A stretch of 64,000 nt of DNA from Candidatus Desulfofervidus auxilii (GCF_001577525.1 NZ_CP013015.1:167173-231172); one strand, 5' to 3'. Shown: positions 8,334-17,338, counted from the first letter of the stretch. Made by a program: numbers and translations. The notes: generated by a model from the sequence alone, not told the origin.

Positions 8334-9151
8334 TAATTAATCCTGGGCTGACAAACAGGGCAAAAATAGCTACTTCTGCCACCAATCTTAAGACGTTTAA
8401 TAAGACTACCACAACGTTGACAAGGTAAACCTGCTTTGCCATAAATAAACAAGCAATTTTGATAAAGTCCTTTTTGTCCATCTGGATGGACATAGCTTTT
8501 TATAGAAGTGCCGCCTAGCTTTAAAGCACGTTTTAATACTTTATGTATGGCTATAGTGAGTTTTTTTATTTGTGTTTGATTTATAGTGTTTGCAGGTGTT
8601 AAGGGATGAATTTTTGCCAACCATAAGGCTTCATCACTGTAAATATTGCCTAATCCTGCTAGGCATTGTTGGTTAAGTAATAGAGATTTAATAATTGCAT
8701 GTCTATTTTGCAGTCTTTTTTTAAATGTAAGTGGAGTAATAGTTAAAGCATCTGGCCCTAATTTTTGTAAAAAAGGCACTTGGGATAACACCTTTTCAGG
8801 CACAATTTGTAAGTAACCAAATTGGCGTGAATCTGCAAAACGCAATTGATATTCTGTATCTTTAAATAAAATGGTTAAATGCGTATAGGACGGTAAGGGA
8901 GTATCCTTATGTTGCCACCATAATTGTCCGGTCATCTTTAAATGAATAAGCCAGGCATAAGGTGGGACAGAAAGAATAATTAATTTACCTTTACGTGATA
9001 TATCATAAATAGGGCGGTCCAATGCCATGGATAAACATTGTGATGTCTTTAGAAGCTTTGCTTTATTGCATATTATCCTTATTGGAACCTTTCCAATTAA
9101 AAAAGTTTTAAGTTTTCTTACAATGATTTCTACCTCTGGAAGCTCAGGCAT
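8333..9151 (-). CDS. mutM: Formamidopyrimidine-DNA glycosylase (Fpg/MutM)
   Basis: 272 aa, typical length. Starts MPELPEVE with the catalytic Pro1/Glu2 and the Glu5 region. NIYSDEALW (helix-two-turn-helix region), LKLGGTSIKSYVHPDG, and a C-terminal zinc finger CQRCGSLIKR...CPVCQ complete the family pattern. Removes 8-oxoguanine and other oxidised purines and nicks the abasic site. Lies next to the oxidative-stress cluster in the same direction. Confidence 0.95.
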   Translation of the reverse strand: MPELPEVEIIVRKLKTFLIGKVPIRIICNKAKLLKTSQCLSMALDRPIYDISRKGKLIILSVPPYAWLIHLKMTGQLWWQHKDTPLPSYTHLTILFKDTEYQLRFADSRQFGYLQIVPEKVLSQVPFLQKLGPDALTITPLTFKKRLQNRHAIIKSLLLNQQCLAGLGNIYSDEALWLAKIHPLTPANTINQTQIKKLTIAIHKVLKRALKLGGTSIKSYVHPDGQKGLYQNCLFIYGKAGLPCQRCGSLIKRLKIGGRSSYFCPVCQPRIN

Positions 9152-9205
9152 AAATTTTTCCCAAGTGTCACTTTAATTTCATCCCTTACCCCTCTAATAA
9201 GAGCA

Positions 9206-9279
9206 TCAAGCATTCATCAAACTTTCAGCCATCTGAGGATGTGCCGCATTGTGGGTGCAAATGAATAAAATTTTTTCAG
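9206..9279 (-). pseudogene. Remnant of a low-molecular-weight phosphatase/ArsC-like gene
   Basis: The minus strand reads KKILFICTHNAAHPQMAESL before a TGA stop, clearly related to the N-terminus of LMW phosphatase-type arsenate reductases (KILFVCTGNSARSQMAEG), but the P-loop residues are degraded (Arg and Ser missing) and nothing of the remaining ~110 residues is left. Confidence 0.5.
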
Positions 9280-9290
9280 GATAGCCTCCC

Positions 9291-9386
9291 TTAAAGACAT
9301 CTTAAAAATGCTACTAAATCCTTTTTCTCCTGCTCAGTAAGTTTTAGTTCCTGAATCAAGTTGATGTTTAATGTTATAATTTCCAT
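9291..9386 (-). pseudogene. C-terminal remnant of a di-haem cytochrome peroxidase-like gene
   Basis: 31 codons ending LTEQEKKDLVAFLRCL, the typical last residues of MauG/CcpA-type cytochromes (LTEQEKADLVAFLRAL). No haem site remains, so this is a leftover of a lost gene directly behind the superoxide reductase gene. Confidence 0.45.
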
Positions 9387-9389
9387 TTG

Positions 9390-9770
9390 CTAGCCATCAA
9401 CGCGCCACAAACCATGTAAATTACAATATTCCCTTGCGATTATTTTTTCTGCCTCAATATTAAAAACAGCTTCAGGTATCTCTCCTGGTTTTAAAAACTG
9501 CCGATAAGCCTTACCGTCAACAATGACCTCAATCCATTCAATGTAATGTTTTTCCTCCATAGGATGAGTAACACTTCCCACCTTTACCTTAAAACCACCT
9601 TCTATCTTTTCAATCACAGGCACATGCTTTTCTTTGGCTGCATCCACAGTATTTTCTTCATAAAGTTTCATCGGTTGCCCACAACAGACCAGTTCACCCT
9701 TACCTTCATGTAAAACTTCCACAATGTTTCCACACACCTCACATTTGTAAATCTGCAATCTTTTGGTCAT
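9390..9770 (-). CDS. dfx: Desulfoferrodoxin (superoxide reductase, two-iron class)
   Basis: 126 aa. The N-terminal desulforedoxin-like centre has CEVCGN and CCG cysteines (residues 9-29); the C-terminal superoxide-reducing centre has [18 protein letters not shown] and C-N-L-H-G (residues ~46-120) as His/Cys ligands. Reduces superoxide to peroxide without making oxygen, with electrons from rubredoxin, two copies of which are encoded just upstream. Last functional gene of the stress cluster. Confidence 0.95.
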   Translation of the reverse strand: MTKRLQIYKCEVCGNIVEVLHEGKGELVCCGQPMKLYEENTVDAAKEKHVPVIEKIEGGFKVKVGSVTHPMEEKHYIEWIEVIVDGKAYRQFLKPGEIPEAVFNIEAEKIIAREYCNLHGLWRVDG

Positions 9771-9785
9771 TTTTTTACCTCCTAC

Positions 9786-10964
9786 TTAAATAATGCCAAT
9801 TTCTTTATGTTTACTTAAGACTTCATCTGCTAATCTTTCAAGATTTTCAAAATCAGCCTTCTTTGGATATCCTCTGGCCAAAATAGGTTCTAAAAACTCA
9901 CCCTTAAAGTTAGAAAGTATTCCCTTAATAGTTTCTAATAACTTACCTCCCCAAGCATATGAACCAATAAAAGAAGCAAATTTTGCCTTGGGACGGAGGG
10001 CATTAGCCAAATAGGCCGTATGTATAGCTAGGGGATGAGGCCCAGCTAGCACCATAGGGGCTGCCAGTACAATAGTAGCAGCATCTACCATGGCCATTGC
10101 TAATTCCCCTATATCTGTCTTGCTGAGCATAAAGGGTTTTACGCCAATGCCTCTTTGGATAAGACAGTCTATAAAAAAATTAACCATTTTTTCTGTGCTT
10201 CCGTGCATAGAAACATAGGGAATAATCACTTCATTTTTTACTTCATCAGAGACCCATTGCTTATAAGCATCCAGGATGAACTGGGGATGAAAATAAATTG
10301 GGCCGTGACTTGGAGCAATCATCTCAATTTCAAAACCTTCTATTTTTTCAAGATTTCTTTTTATATTTTTTCTAAAAGGCATCATGATTTCAGCATAATA
10401 GCGTTTAGCTGGAAAATAAACTTCCTTTTCATTTGCAAACAATTTGCTTGTAGCATAGTGTGAGCCAAAAAAATCACAGCTAAAAAGGATTTTATTTTCT
10501 TCAAGATAAGTGCACAGAGTTTCTGGCCAGTGAACCCAAGGAGTAAAGATAAAGCGTAAGGTTTTATTACCTAAAGAAAGCCTTTGTCCATCTTCTATAA
10601 TTAAAAAGCGGTCTTTAGGAATAAGTAGTAAATCCATAAGCAAAGATTGACATTTTTTATTTGTTACCAATTTTGCTTTAGGATAAAGATTAAGCACCTC
10701 TGGTAGAACACCTGAATGGTCCTGCTCAGCATGTTGAGAAATAACAAAATCAAGCTCTGAGAGGTTAAGGGTTTTTAACTGATTGATTAAAGCTTCCTTT
10801 TTTGTGGGATCAACTGTATCAATAAGGGCTATTTTTTCACTGCCTTTAACCAAATAGGCATTATAACTAGTGCCATCAGGTAGAGGGATCAGCTCATCAA
10901 ATAAACGCCTATCCCAATCCCTAATTCCAATAAAAAATATATCTTCTTTAATCTTTTGAGGCAT
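9786..10964 (-). CDS. fprA: A-type flavoprotein, flavo-diiron oxygen (or NO) reductase
   Basis: 392 aa, standard length of an FprA/Roo core. The N-terminal metallo-beta-lactamase-like di-iron domain has HAEQDHSG (about residues 78-85), and the C-terminal flavodoxin domain starts near residue 250 (YVSMHGSTEKMV, FMN phosphate loop). Reduces oxygen to water (or NO to N2O) with rubredoxin electrons. The start overlaps the stop of the rubredoxin gene (TGATG), so electron donor and enzyme are co-translated. Confidence 0.94.
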   Translation of the reverse strand: MPQKIKEDIFFIGIRDWDRRLFDELIPLPDGTSYNAYLVKGSEKIALIDTVDPTKKEALINQLKTLNLSELDFVISQHAEQDHSGVLPEVLNLYPKAKLVTNKKCQSLLMDLLLIPKDRFLIIEDGQRLSLGNKTLRFIFTPWVHWPETLCTYLEENKILFSCDFFGSHYATSKLFANEKEVYFPAKRYYAEIMMPFRKNIKRNLEKIEGFEIEMIAPSHGPIYFHPQFILDAYKQWVSDEVKNEVIIPYVSMHGSTEKMVNFFIDCLIQRGIGVKPFMLSKTDIGELAMAMVDAATIVLAAPMVLAGPHPLAIHTAYLANALRPKAKFASFIGSYAWGGKLLETIKGILSNFKGEFLEPILARGYPKKADFENLERLADEVLSKHKEIGII

Positions 10965-11116
10965 CAGTTTTCCTCCAATGGCACATATTTTTCTTCAGGA
11001 AATCCACACACTGGGCATTTATAATATTCAGGCAATTTTTCAAAAGGAGTCCCTGGAGGAATCCCCTTCTCTGGATCATAAACATACCCACAAACTGTGC
11101 ATTTATATTTTTTCAT
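10964..11116 (-). CDS. Rubredoxin-like protein, 50 aa
   Basis: Small ORF with a strong ribosome binding site (AGGAGGTGATAC before ATG). It has both iron-binding pairs, CTVCGY (residues 6-11) and CPVCGF (34-39), in a rubredoxin frame [18 protein letters not shown]. Tyr-Tyr-Lys replaces the usual DDWVC tryptophan region and the C-terminus is [10 protein letters not shown], so it is a divergent rubredoxin. One-electron carrier, probably for FprA, to whose start codon it is coupled by TGATG. Confidence 0.88.
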   Translation of the reverse strand: MKKYKCTVCGYVYDPEKGIPPGTPFEKLPEYYKCPVCGFPEEKYVPLEEN

Positions 11117-11143
11117 TTGTATCACCTCCTTATCAAATTTTTG

Positions 11144-11302
11144 TTAAACTTCGGGTTTAAATTCATCCTTGGTGGCTCCACACACAGGACAAACCCAATC
11201 ATCAGGTAAATCTGCAAACGCTGTCCCTGGGGAAATCCCATTACCTGGATTCCCTACCTCTGGGTTATACACATAACCACATACCTGACACTTGTATTTC
11301 AT
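11144..11302 (-). CDS. Rubredoxin, 52 aa
   Basis: Canonical rubredoxin: [33 protein letters not shown], four cysteines in two CxxCG knuckles. Start codon ATG at 11302 behind AGGAGGAC. A single-iron electron carrier for superoxide reductase, rubrerythrin or FprA, all encoded in this cluster. Confidence 0.93.
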   Translation of the reverse strand: MKYKCQVCGYVYNPEVGNPGNGISPGTAFADLPDDWVCPVCGATKDEFKPEV

Positions 11303-11317
11303 AAGTCCTCCTCTACT

Positions 11318-11640
11318 CTATTTTAGTTTTACTTGAATATTTTTGCTCATGTACCACTTTTGACTATGGCAAGAAAGACAAACATTTTGCATATTTTTAT
11401 TTCTTTCTTTTTGTTCTTCTTGGGTATAAATCAGGCCAAATATTTGCATTCCATTTATGGCTGTCATAAGCATGTGATATACAAGATTGTTGGTCAAATT
11501 TTCATAGGCATAAGACATCAGATTTTCCCCATACTCTTTTACTTCTGTGGGATGACAGGCAATGTTAGCCAGGTTTTATGGCACCTGCTTTATGGAAACT
11601 TCTCTTTACGATTCCCCTTTTTTAAGTGCTTTGGCTAAAG
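11318..11640 (-). pseudogene. Decayed multiheme cytochrome (HAO-like C-terminal part)
   Basis: The minus strand reads ANIACHPTEVKEYGENLM, then NGMQIFGLIYTQEEQKER and QNVCLSCHSQKWYM. One intact CXXCH remains and another is reduced to ACH; stop codons and a frame change interrupt the N-terminal side (about 11560-11700). No signal peptide. It is the leftover of a cytochrome gene between the ferredoxin and the rubredoxins, possibly a paralogue of the octaheme gene at 14847. Confidence 0.6.
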
Positions 11641-11716
11641 TCATTTTGCATGTAGATTTCTTTCCCAATCAGCTACTATACAAGGTAAAGAAACAGATTT
11701 TCATTTATTTTTCCCT

Positions 11717-11902
11717 TTATAACTCACTTATCTCTATAGCCTCTAAAGGACATACCTCCACACAACTTTCACATTCTTTACAACTAGAAACATCCACCAC
11801 TTCTATTTCATCATCAACCATTTCAAACACATCCATTGGGCAAATACTTATACATGCTCCACATCCTTCACATTTGTCTTTATTAACAGTAACAAGATAC
11901 AC
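11717..11902 (-). CDS. 2[4Fe-4S] ferredoxin, 61 aa
   Basis: Two clostridial-type cluster motifs: CEGCGACISICP (residues 11-22) and CKECESCVEVCP (41-52). Low-potential cytoplasmic electron carrier. Starts with GTG overlapping the stop codon of the upstream ferritin-like gene (TAGTG), which ties it into the stress operon. Confidence 0.92.
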   Translation of the reverse strand: MYLVTVNKDKCEGCGACISICPMDVFEMVDDEIEVVDVSSCKECESCVEVCPLEAIEISEL

Positions 11903-12408
11903 TAGCCTTCAAGTAAGGTCTTTTCATGAAGTTGTAACCAACCTGCAGGAGCAGTAAGATATTCAATAGAATCCAAAATAATAAGGTAATGATTTCTTTT
12001 TTCCCGAGAAAGAGCAAGATAAAAACGTTTTTCTTTATTATCCTCTGTTTGTTCTGCCAAGGCTTCATAATATTTTATGCTATCTTCTCCTCTGTTTAAG
12101 GCAAAACGCAGGGCTTCACTCTCATCAGAAGATGCCTTTGCCTGTTCAACTAAAGATTCTTGAAATACTTTCTGTACTCTTGAGGGATTACCTATTGAAG
12201 TAATCCATTTAAGTGGTTTTTTTCTCTTTAAGCAAAGCATAAACTTCATTAATCTTTTTGATGTGTAAATCTTCTTCCTGGGCTAATTGTTCAAATACCT
12301 TTTTACCAAAATACTTTTTACCTCTTTAGCTACTTCTAAATAAAATTGTTTTCCCTCCTCTTCCATTTTGATGGCCTTTTTTAAGGCATCTTCTATTTTT
12401 TCTTTCAT
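11902..12408 (-). pseudogene. Ferritin-like/rubrerythrin-type protein, two frameshifts
   Basis: Three consecutive frames encode one ferritin-like protein. Frame 1 starts at ATG 12408 (MKEKIEDALKKAIKMEEEGK, first EExxx helix), frame 2 carries VFEQLAQEEDLHIKKI (EExxH motif), and frame 3 from about 12225 carries EALRFALNRGEDSIKYYEAL and the last helix. Both breaks fall in runs of A, about 12310 and 12220, which points to sequencing or assembly error, or to recent loss. The ATG overlaps the stop of the upstream cytochrome (ATGA). If intact it would be a di-iron protein of oxygen or peroxide defence. Confidence 0.65.
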
Positions 12409-13742
12409 CTAATTACCTCTACATTTATTTGAGCTGTATTTACCGTTATTGGCTTATATTCTGAAGGAGGTAAATTTAAAAACCTTCCTACCGAACTTGG
12501 CACAAGGCTATAATAAAGGATGGCTTTAATGGTCAGCTTACCTGTAGCAATGTCTTTTGGTAATCTCAAAGCATAGGTCTCTGTCTTTGTCTCTTGTGGT
12601 CCGATTCTATAATCCACTAGTCTGTTTTTAACTGTATACCACTGACAAATGGTCATCCTTCCTTGAGGGTCAAAAAATGGCCTTCTAAATATCCTTATGC
12701 CTTTAGGTAAATCACCGTCTCTTTTCACTCCTTTAAATCCCTTTATTCCCATAATTTCACCCATGGCTTGGTAGGCCAATGCCCCTGGATCAGAGATGGT
12801 ATATTCTTCACCTTCAAATTCTTTTGGTTTCACACTTAAATAGTAAATCTTTCCTTTTGCATCAATGGCTTTTACCTCAAGCCAAAGCATCCTTTCTTCA
12901 GAAGAACCAGAAGGAATACAATGCCCAACCTTGCCATTAAAGAGTTCCACTCTAACTTGTATAGCTGAACCTGGTGTTAATTGTTTTTTTCTTGTGTAAA
13001 GAGCTATATCTACTGCTCCAGCCAATTTGTTTCCAAAATGCGCTCCATGAAATACATGATGGGCAATGTCTTCTCTTGTTTTTCCACCTAAAGCCGATTT
13101 ACCCTCTCTGCGATACATATGGCAATCCTGACACAGTATTCCTGCTTTTGCATAAGGTCCGTTTTTCCATTCCCGATATGTCTCCTTTACCCAGGCACCA
13201 TAAGGACTTTTTTCATTATGACAAGTAGCGCAAAGTTTGGGGGTCTTTAAAAATTCTAAATATTGAGTTTTATGGAAGGATGAATGCGCATCTTCTCTTG
13301 GACCAAACTTCACTTTACCTGGCTTTATAATAAAACTAAAATTAAAAGGCTCTTTTTCTGTGGAACCAGTAATATTATGACAGACTTCACAACTTACCCC
13401 TTCATTCGCCCTTGTATTCTCTTTAGGTGGTTTTGGGGGAATATCACCTGTTAAAAAGGCAATAGGTGCATGACAAGCAATACAACCTGCCTTAACACCT
13501 GCTACTTTTTTAAGTTTTAAGGCATGTGGTAAGGCCAATTTAAAATACTCCACATCATCCCACTTATGAATAAATGATTTAGCCATTAAACTTTTTTGCC
13601 ATTCTTGATATATTTCTCTATGACAAACCATGCATCTTTTTGGTGTATAAAAGTCTTTGTATTCAAATTTTCCCATCTCTGCACTGTATGCTATTGAAAT
13701 AAAAAAACAAAGAATTAAAAGAATGAAGCTATATCTCATCAT
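12405..13742 (-). CDS. Exported cytochrome c554-type pentaheme protein
   Basis: 445 aa with signal peptide (residues 1-20, cut near AYSAE). Five CXXCH sites in the N-terminal half: CMVCH, CIACH, CEVCH, CATCH, CQDCH. The C-terminal half (from about residue 235) has no haem and looks like a beta-rich domain (RVELFNGKVGHCIPSGSSEE). This arrangement occurs in cytochrome c554-related proteins of sulfate and metal reducers. Probably a periplasmic electron carrier serving the octaheme reductase encoded upstream. The stop is coupled by ATGA to the ferritin-like gene. Confidence 0.85.
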   Translation of the reverse strand: MMRYSFILLILCFFISIAYSAEMGKFEYKDFYTPKRCMVCHREIYQEWQKSLMAKSFIHKWDDVEYFKLALPHALKLKKVAGVKAGCIACHAPIAFLTGDIPPKPPKENTRANEGVSCEVCHNITGSTEKEPFNFSFIIKPGKVKFGPREDAHSSFHKTQYLEFLKTPKLCATCHNEKSPYGAWVKETYREWKNGPYAKAGILCQDCHMYRREGKSALGGKTREDIAHHVFHGAHFGNKLAGAVDIALYTRKKQLTPGSAIQVRVELFNGKVGHCIPSGSSEERMLWLEVKAIDAKGKIYYLSVKPKEFEGEEYTISDPGALAYQAMGEIMGIKGFKGVKRDGDLPKGIRIFRRPFFDPQGRMTICQWYTVKNRLVDYRIGPQETKTETYALRLPKDIATGKLTIKAILYYSLVPSSVGRFLNLPPSEYKPITVNTAQINVEVIR

Positions 13743-13755
13743 TGACTCCTACTAT

Positions 13756-14334
13756 TTACCAGTTTTCTGCAAGGAGCTCGAAATATGCCTTTGGATGGGC
13801 ACAGGCAGGACATTTTTCTGGTGGCTCTTTGCCTTCATGAATATAACCACAATTTCTGCAACGCCACTTTACCACTTTTTCTCTTTTAAATACTCTATCT
13901 TTTTTAATATTATCAAGTAAAGCAAGAAATCTTTTCTCATGCTGTCTTTCTGCTACTGCTATGGCTTTAAATACTTCAGCTATCTCTTCAAAACCCTCTT
14001 CCTCTGCAATACGGGCAAATTCAGGATACATCTTTGTGTGTTCATAGTTTTCACCAGCGGCAGCAGCCTTAAGATTTTCCTTTGTATTACCAATTACACC
14101 TGCTGGAAAACTAGCTGTAATCTCTACCTCACCACCTTGAAGAAATTTAAAAAGCCTTTTTGCATGCTCCTTTTCATTATCTGCTGTTTCTAAAAATATC
14201 GCTGCTATCTGCTCATAACCTTCCTTTTTTGCCTGCGAGGCAAAATAGGTATAACGATTCCTTGCTTGCGATTCACCTGCAAAGGCGGTCAAAAGATTTT
14301 TTTCGGTTTTTGTCCCTTTTAAACTTTTCATCAT
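13756..14334 (-). CDS. rbr: Rubrerythrin
   Basis: 192 aa from the ATG at 14334, which follows GGAGGAGG; a longer frame upstream lacks a proper site. N-terminal ferritin-like di-iron domain ([36 protein letters not shown]) and C-terminal rubredoxin domain ([24 protein letters not shown]). Reduces hydrogen peroxide with rubredoxin or NADH-derived electrons. Its start overlaps the stop of the upstream exported-protein gene (TGATG region), indicating translational coupling. Confidence 0.95.
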   Translation of the reverse strand: MMKSLKGTKTEKNLLTAFAGESQARNRYTYFASQAKKEGYEQIAAIFLETADNEKEHAKRLFKFLQGGEVEITASFPAGVIGNTKENLKAAAAGENYEHTKMYPEFARIAEEEGFEEIAEVFKAIAVAERQHEKRFLALLDNIKKDRVFKREKVVKWRCRNCGYIHEGKEPPEKCPACAHPKAYFELLAENW

Positions 14335-14795
14335 TGATACCTCCTCCATGCAGCCCAAAGAGGAACGCCTCTTTCGTCTCTGAGCTTTAAAATCCCATCT
14401 TCTTTTTTGACTTCCATAGCAATAATAGTCGGCTTTCCTTTAAAAATAATGCGTGAGCCTTTGACCTCAACTTTATCTCCTGTTCCAATTTTGACATCTT
14501 GATTTTCAACAAACCAGGCAGGCCCCAGATGGACTGAAATTGTTTCTTTTTCTGTTTTCACTATTAAATGAACACCATAAGACATTCCTCTCATCGGATA
14601 AAATTTTTCTATACCAGTGACCACTCCTTTAATTGTCTCTACTGTGTTAGGATTAAACATCCTGCAATATTGACTGCGCATTCCCCAACCACCACTACCT
14701 TTCCATCTCATTCCTCTTTGAGCAAAGGAATCAAGGCAAAAAGAAAAGACAAAAACAGGAATTAATATCATTAATACTCTAATGTTTTTTTTCAT
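14331..14795 (-). CDS. Exported small beta-rich protein (OB-fold-like)
   Basis: 154 aa with signal peptide (residues 1-25, cut near SFAQ). The mature part has a short Trp/Gly-rich segment and then an alternating beta pattern ([47 protein letters not shown]) as in exported OB-fold proteins often found beside redox genes. A single cysteine is in the mature part. Function unknown; its position between the octaheme cytochrome and rubrerythrin genes implies a periplasmic role in the same stress response. Confidence 0.65.
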   Translation of the reverse strand: MKKNIRVLMILIPVFVFSFCLDSFAQRGMRWKGSGGWGMRSQYCRMFNPNTVETIKGVVTGIEKFYPMRGMSYGVHLIVKTEKETISVHLGPAWFVENQDVKIGTGDKVEVKGSRIIFKGKPTIIAMEVKKEDGILKLRDERGVPLWAAWRRYQ

Positions 14796-14846
14796 CTGTT
14801 CCTCCTATAAATTATTTTTTTCATTTTATTCTAATGCCTCTGTTTG

Positions 14847-16124
14847 CTAAGGACTATTATGTGTCCCTCTCATTTGTCTTGCCAATTCTCTAATTTCTCC
14901 TAAGTCTTTTGTCATCATTGCCCAGCCATACCAATAAGCATAATCAGGATTAACATGGAAAAATGCCTGATAAGTGCGCATCCTGTGCTTCATATACATT
15001 TGAAAAAGCACCTGTTCAATATAAGATGCCTCTTTGAAGTCTCCACCACCGGTGCGCATAAAATAAAGAAAATCAGGATAAGCAAAGGCATAATTAGCTG
15101 GCTTTTTTAAAATGCCATCTTGATAGAGATCAGCAACAATTTTAATCGCTTCAGCCAATAAATGGTCTGTCTTTTTTAACATTTCATCACCCATCTCCAA
15201 TTGTTTACGTGCATAGCTTTTAGAATGACATTTACTGCAGGTTTTAATCATCTTTTCCCTTTCTGCCTGAAAATCCTCTTCAGTCAACCGCACCATATCT
15301 GCCGCCTTTACCACATCCAATCTGGCAGTAGGCTTTCCTGTCTGTGGATTCAAGACACCCAAAGCCTTTAATATTGTTATTCGATCCTCTGCCCATTGTT
15401 TATCTTTAGGTAAAGGTAATCTCACTCCTAAAAATCCCCAGGCAGTCCTATTGGTATGTGTGCCATTAGGTAAATGACAATCTTGACACTTGGGAGCAGG
15501 TGCGTCTTTTGAAAGTCCTCCTGCCTCTTTGGCAAACCAGCGAGCACCATGCTTACTACTGCTCCACATCTCCCATTGGGGATGGTCATAACCCATGTGG
15601 CATTGCTGACAAGCATGGGGATCTAATGCCTCTTTTTTAGAAAAACTATGTCTCGTATGACACTCATCACAAGAATTGTTTTGATAACGATAACCTTTTG
15701 CATGTAATTCCTTCTTCTGCTCCTCAGTCTTAATACCCATATTGTGGCAGCCTCCACAACCTCTTCCTCCTTCCATCAATTCATCAGGCTCCAAATGGGT
15801 AACAGGCATGGCATTCAAGGCAGTCCAACCCAGATTATGTTTTCCTTTAATAAATTGATTGAATTGGGTCTCATGGCATTGAGCACAAACATGTTCATCA
15901 GGTAATTGAGCCAAATTTACATTTTTGCGACTATTGTGTTTTTTCCCATGACAAACAGAGCAAGTGACATCCATTTCATGATGCTTACTTGTCTGCCAAT
16001 CCTTTACCAATCCTGGAGTAACTGTTTTATGACAAGAAATACAGACTTCTCTGGCTATGGCCGAATTTAAAAGGAATAATACTATAAAAATACTTATACT
16101 CATCACTGTAATTTTTGCCTGCAT
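14847..16124 (-). CDS. Octaheme hydroxylamine oxidoreductase-like cytochrome
   Basis: 425 aa with signal peptide (residues 1-24, cut near SAIA). Eight CXXCH motifs: CISCH, CSVCH, CAQCH, CGGCH, CDECH, CQQCH, CQDCH, CSKCH. Spacing and the C-terminal helical part (TDHLLAEAIKIVADL, YIEQVLFQMYMKHRMRTYQA) match the HAO family. Family members without the crosslinking tyrosine work as periplasmic nitrite or hydroxylamine reductases making ammonium; I could not decide whether that tyrosine is present. First gene of the stress cluster, divergent from perR and preceded by a PerR-box-like palindrome, so probably peroxide-controlled. Confidence 0.88.
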   Translation of the reverse strand: MQAKITVMSISIFIVLFLLNSAIAREVCISCHKTVTPGLVKDWQTSKHHEMDVTCSVCHGKKHNSRKNVNLAQLPDEHVCAQCHETQFNQFIKGKHNLGWTALNAMPVTHLEPDELMEGGRGCGGCHNMGIKTEEQKKELHAKGYRYQNNSCDECHTRHSFSKKEALDPHACQQCHMGYDHPQWEMWSSSKHGARWFAKEAGGLSKDAPAPKCQDCHLPNGTHTNRTAWGFLGVRLPLPKDKQWAEDRITILKALGVLNPQTGKPTARLDVVKAADMVRLTEEDFQAEREKMIKTCSKCHSKSYARKQLEMGDEMLKKTDHLLAEAIKIVADLYQDGILKKPANYAFAYPDFLYFMRTGGGDFKEASYIEQVLFQMYMKHRMRTYQAFFHVNPDYAYWYGWAMMTKDLGEIRELARQMRGTHNSP

Positions 16125-16199
16125 GTCTCTCTCCTTTTTAATTTCTTTTTTTAAAAAATCATTCTAAATTTATTTTTTGTCTTTGTCAAGAAAAATTTT

Positions 16200-16214
16200 T
16201 TATAAAATTTATAA
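16200..16214. promoter_or_regulatory. PerR-box-like operator
   Basis: Perfect 7-1-7 palindrome TTATAAAATTTATAA, matching 13 of 15 positions of the known PerR box TTATAATnATTATAA. It lies 76 bp from the octaheme gene start and 76 bp from the Fur/PerR gene start, in the only divergent promoter region of the cluster. Confidence 0.65.
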
Positions 16215-16289
16215 GCTAAATTTTGATCTTAATCTTGATTTTATTTTTAGGGAAAGTAATATAAAAACAAAAACTTATCAGAAAACATT

Positions 16290-16715
16290 ATGGAATTTAA
16301 AAAAGAACTTGAAGATAAAATAAATTTATTAAGAAGAAAAAGGATAGTAATAACTACACCACGACTAATTATCTTGGAGTATCTGTTGCAAAATAGGATT
16401 CATCCCACAGCCGAAGAAGTCTATCAAGATTTAAGACAACGTTTCCCTTCTCTTTCTTTAGCCTCTGTTTATAATACACTTAAACTCTTCAGTCGGCTTG
16501 GAATCACCACAGAGCTACTTTTAGATAAAGAAAAAGCCCGTTATGATATCAATACAATTCCTCATGCCCATTTTAAATGTCTAAACTGTGGTAAAATATA
16601 TGATTTATTAGATATAAAACTCCCTCAAAAAGTAACAGGTCATAAAGTTTTATCAACTCAACTTTATTTTTATGGTGTCTGTCAGGAATGTTTAAAAAAG
16701 CGTAGTAATAAATGA
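16290..16715 (+). CDS. perR: Fur-family regulator, PerR type
   Basis: 141 aa. Winged-helix N-terminus with TTPRLIILEYL and SLASVYNTLKLFSRLGI (DNA recognition helix), then the metal-sensing part with HAHFKCLNCGKIYD and CQECLKKR, giving two CxxC structural zinc pairs. PerR proteins are inactivated by metal-catalysed histidine oxidation by peroxide. Divergent from the oxygen-defence cluster with a PerR box in between, so it probably represses that cluster and itself. Overlaps tsaC by 4 bp. Confidence 0.85.
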   Translation: MEFKKELEDKINLLRRKRIVITTPRLIILEYLLQNRIHPTAEEVYQDLRQRFPSLSLASVYNTLKLFSRLGITTELLLDKEKARYDINTIPHAHFKCLNCGKIYDLLDIKLPQKVTGHKVLSTQLYFYGVCQECLKKRSNK

Positions 16716-17329
16716 ATCTCAAACTAACAAATATAGAAAAGGCAGTTCAAATTATTCAAAAAGGTGGTGTTGTTGCTTATCCTACTGAAACCTTTTATGG
16801 ATTGGGAGTTGATGCCTTAAATCCCAGGGCAGTGGAAAGACTTTTTAAAATAAAAAAACGACCTTCTTCCAAGCCCATTTCTATTATTATCCCTAATATA
16901 AACTGGCTAAAATATTTGATAAAAGAAGTGCCTCCCATAGCACAAACCTTGATAGAAAAACACTGGCCTGGGCCATTGACTATTATCTTTGCGGCCAAAG
17001 ACATTTTACCTAAAGAGCTTACAGCTGAGACAGGTAAGATAGGCATCCGGATTTCCAGCCACCCTATGGCCCAAAAATTGGCGCAATTGTCAGAGACACC
17101 TGTTACTGCTACCAGTGCCAATCTTTCAGGTATGCCTCCTCCTAATTCTCCGCAAGAAATTCATCCTCAAATTAAAAAGCAAATTGATGCTATTTTAGAT
17201 GGTGGCTTTACCAAAGGAGGGCTCCCTTCCACAGTGATAGATGTAACGGTAAATCCACCAATAATTTTGAGAAAAGGTGCTATTAAAGTTGACCAATTTG
17301 GACTAGACAAAAATGAAAATAAGGCATAA
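16712..17329 (+). CDS. tsaC: L-threonylcarbamoyladenylate synthase (Sua5/YrdC family)
   Basis: 205 aa, the short single-domain form. Has VVAYPTETFYGLGVDA, KIKKRPSSKPISI, WPGPLTII, and PVTATSANLSG, with GGLPSTVIDVT near the end. Makes threonylcarbamoyl-AMP for the tRNA t6A37 modification. ATGA overlap with perR places it in the same operon. Confidence 0.94.
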   Translation: MNLKLTNIEKAVQIIQKGGVVAYPTETFYGLGVDALNPRAVERLFKIKKRPSSKPISIIIPNINWLKYLIKEVPPIAQTLIEKHWPGPLTIIFAAKDILPKELTAETGKIGIRISSHPMAQKLAQLSETPVTATSANLSGMPPPNSPQEIHPQIKKQIDAILDGGFTKGGLPSTVIDVTVNPPIILRKGAIKVDQFGLDKNENKA

Positions 17330-17338
17330 ATTGCTATT

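Noticed and set aside
10155-10463. Plus-strand frames opposite FprA, MutM and cytochrome genes
   Set aside because: They are antisense to well-supported genes, have no ribosome binding sites and show no recognisable domains.
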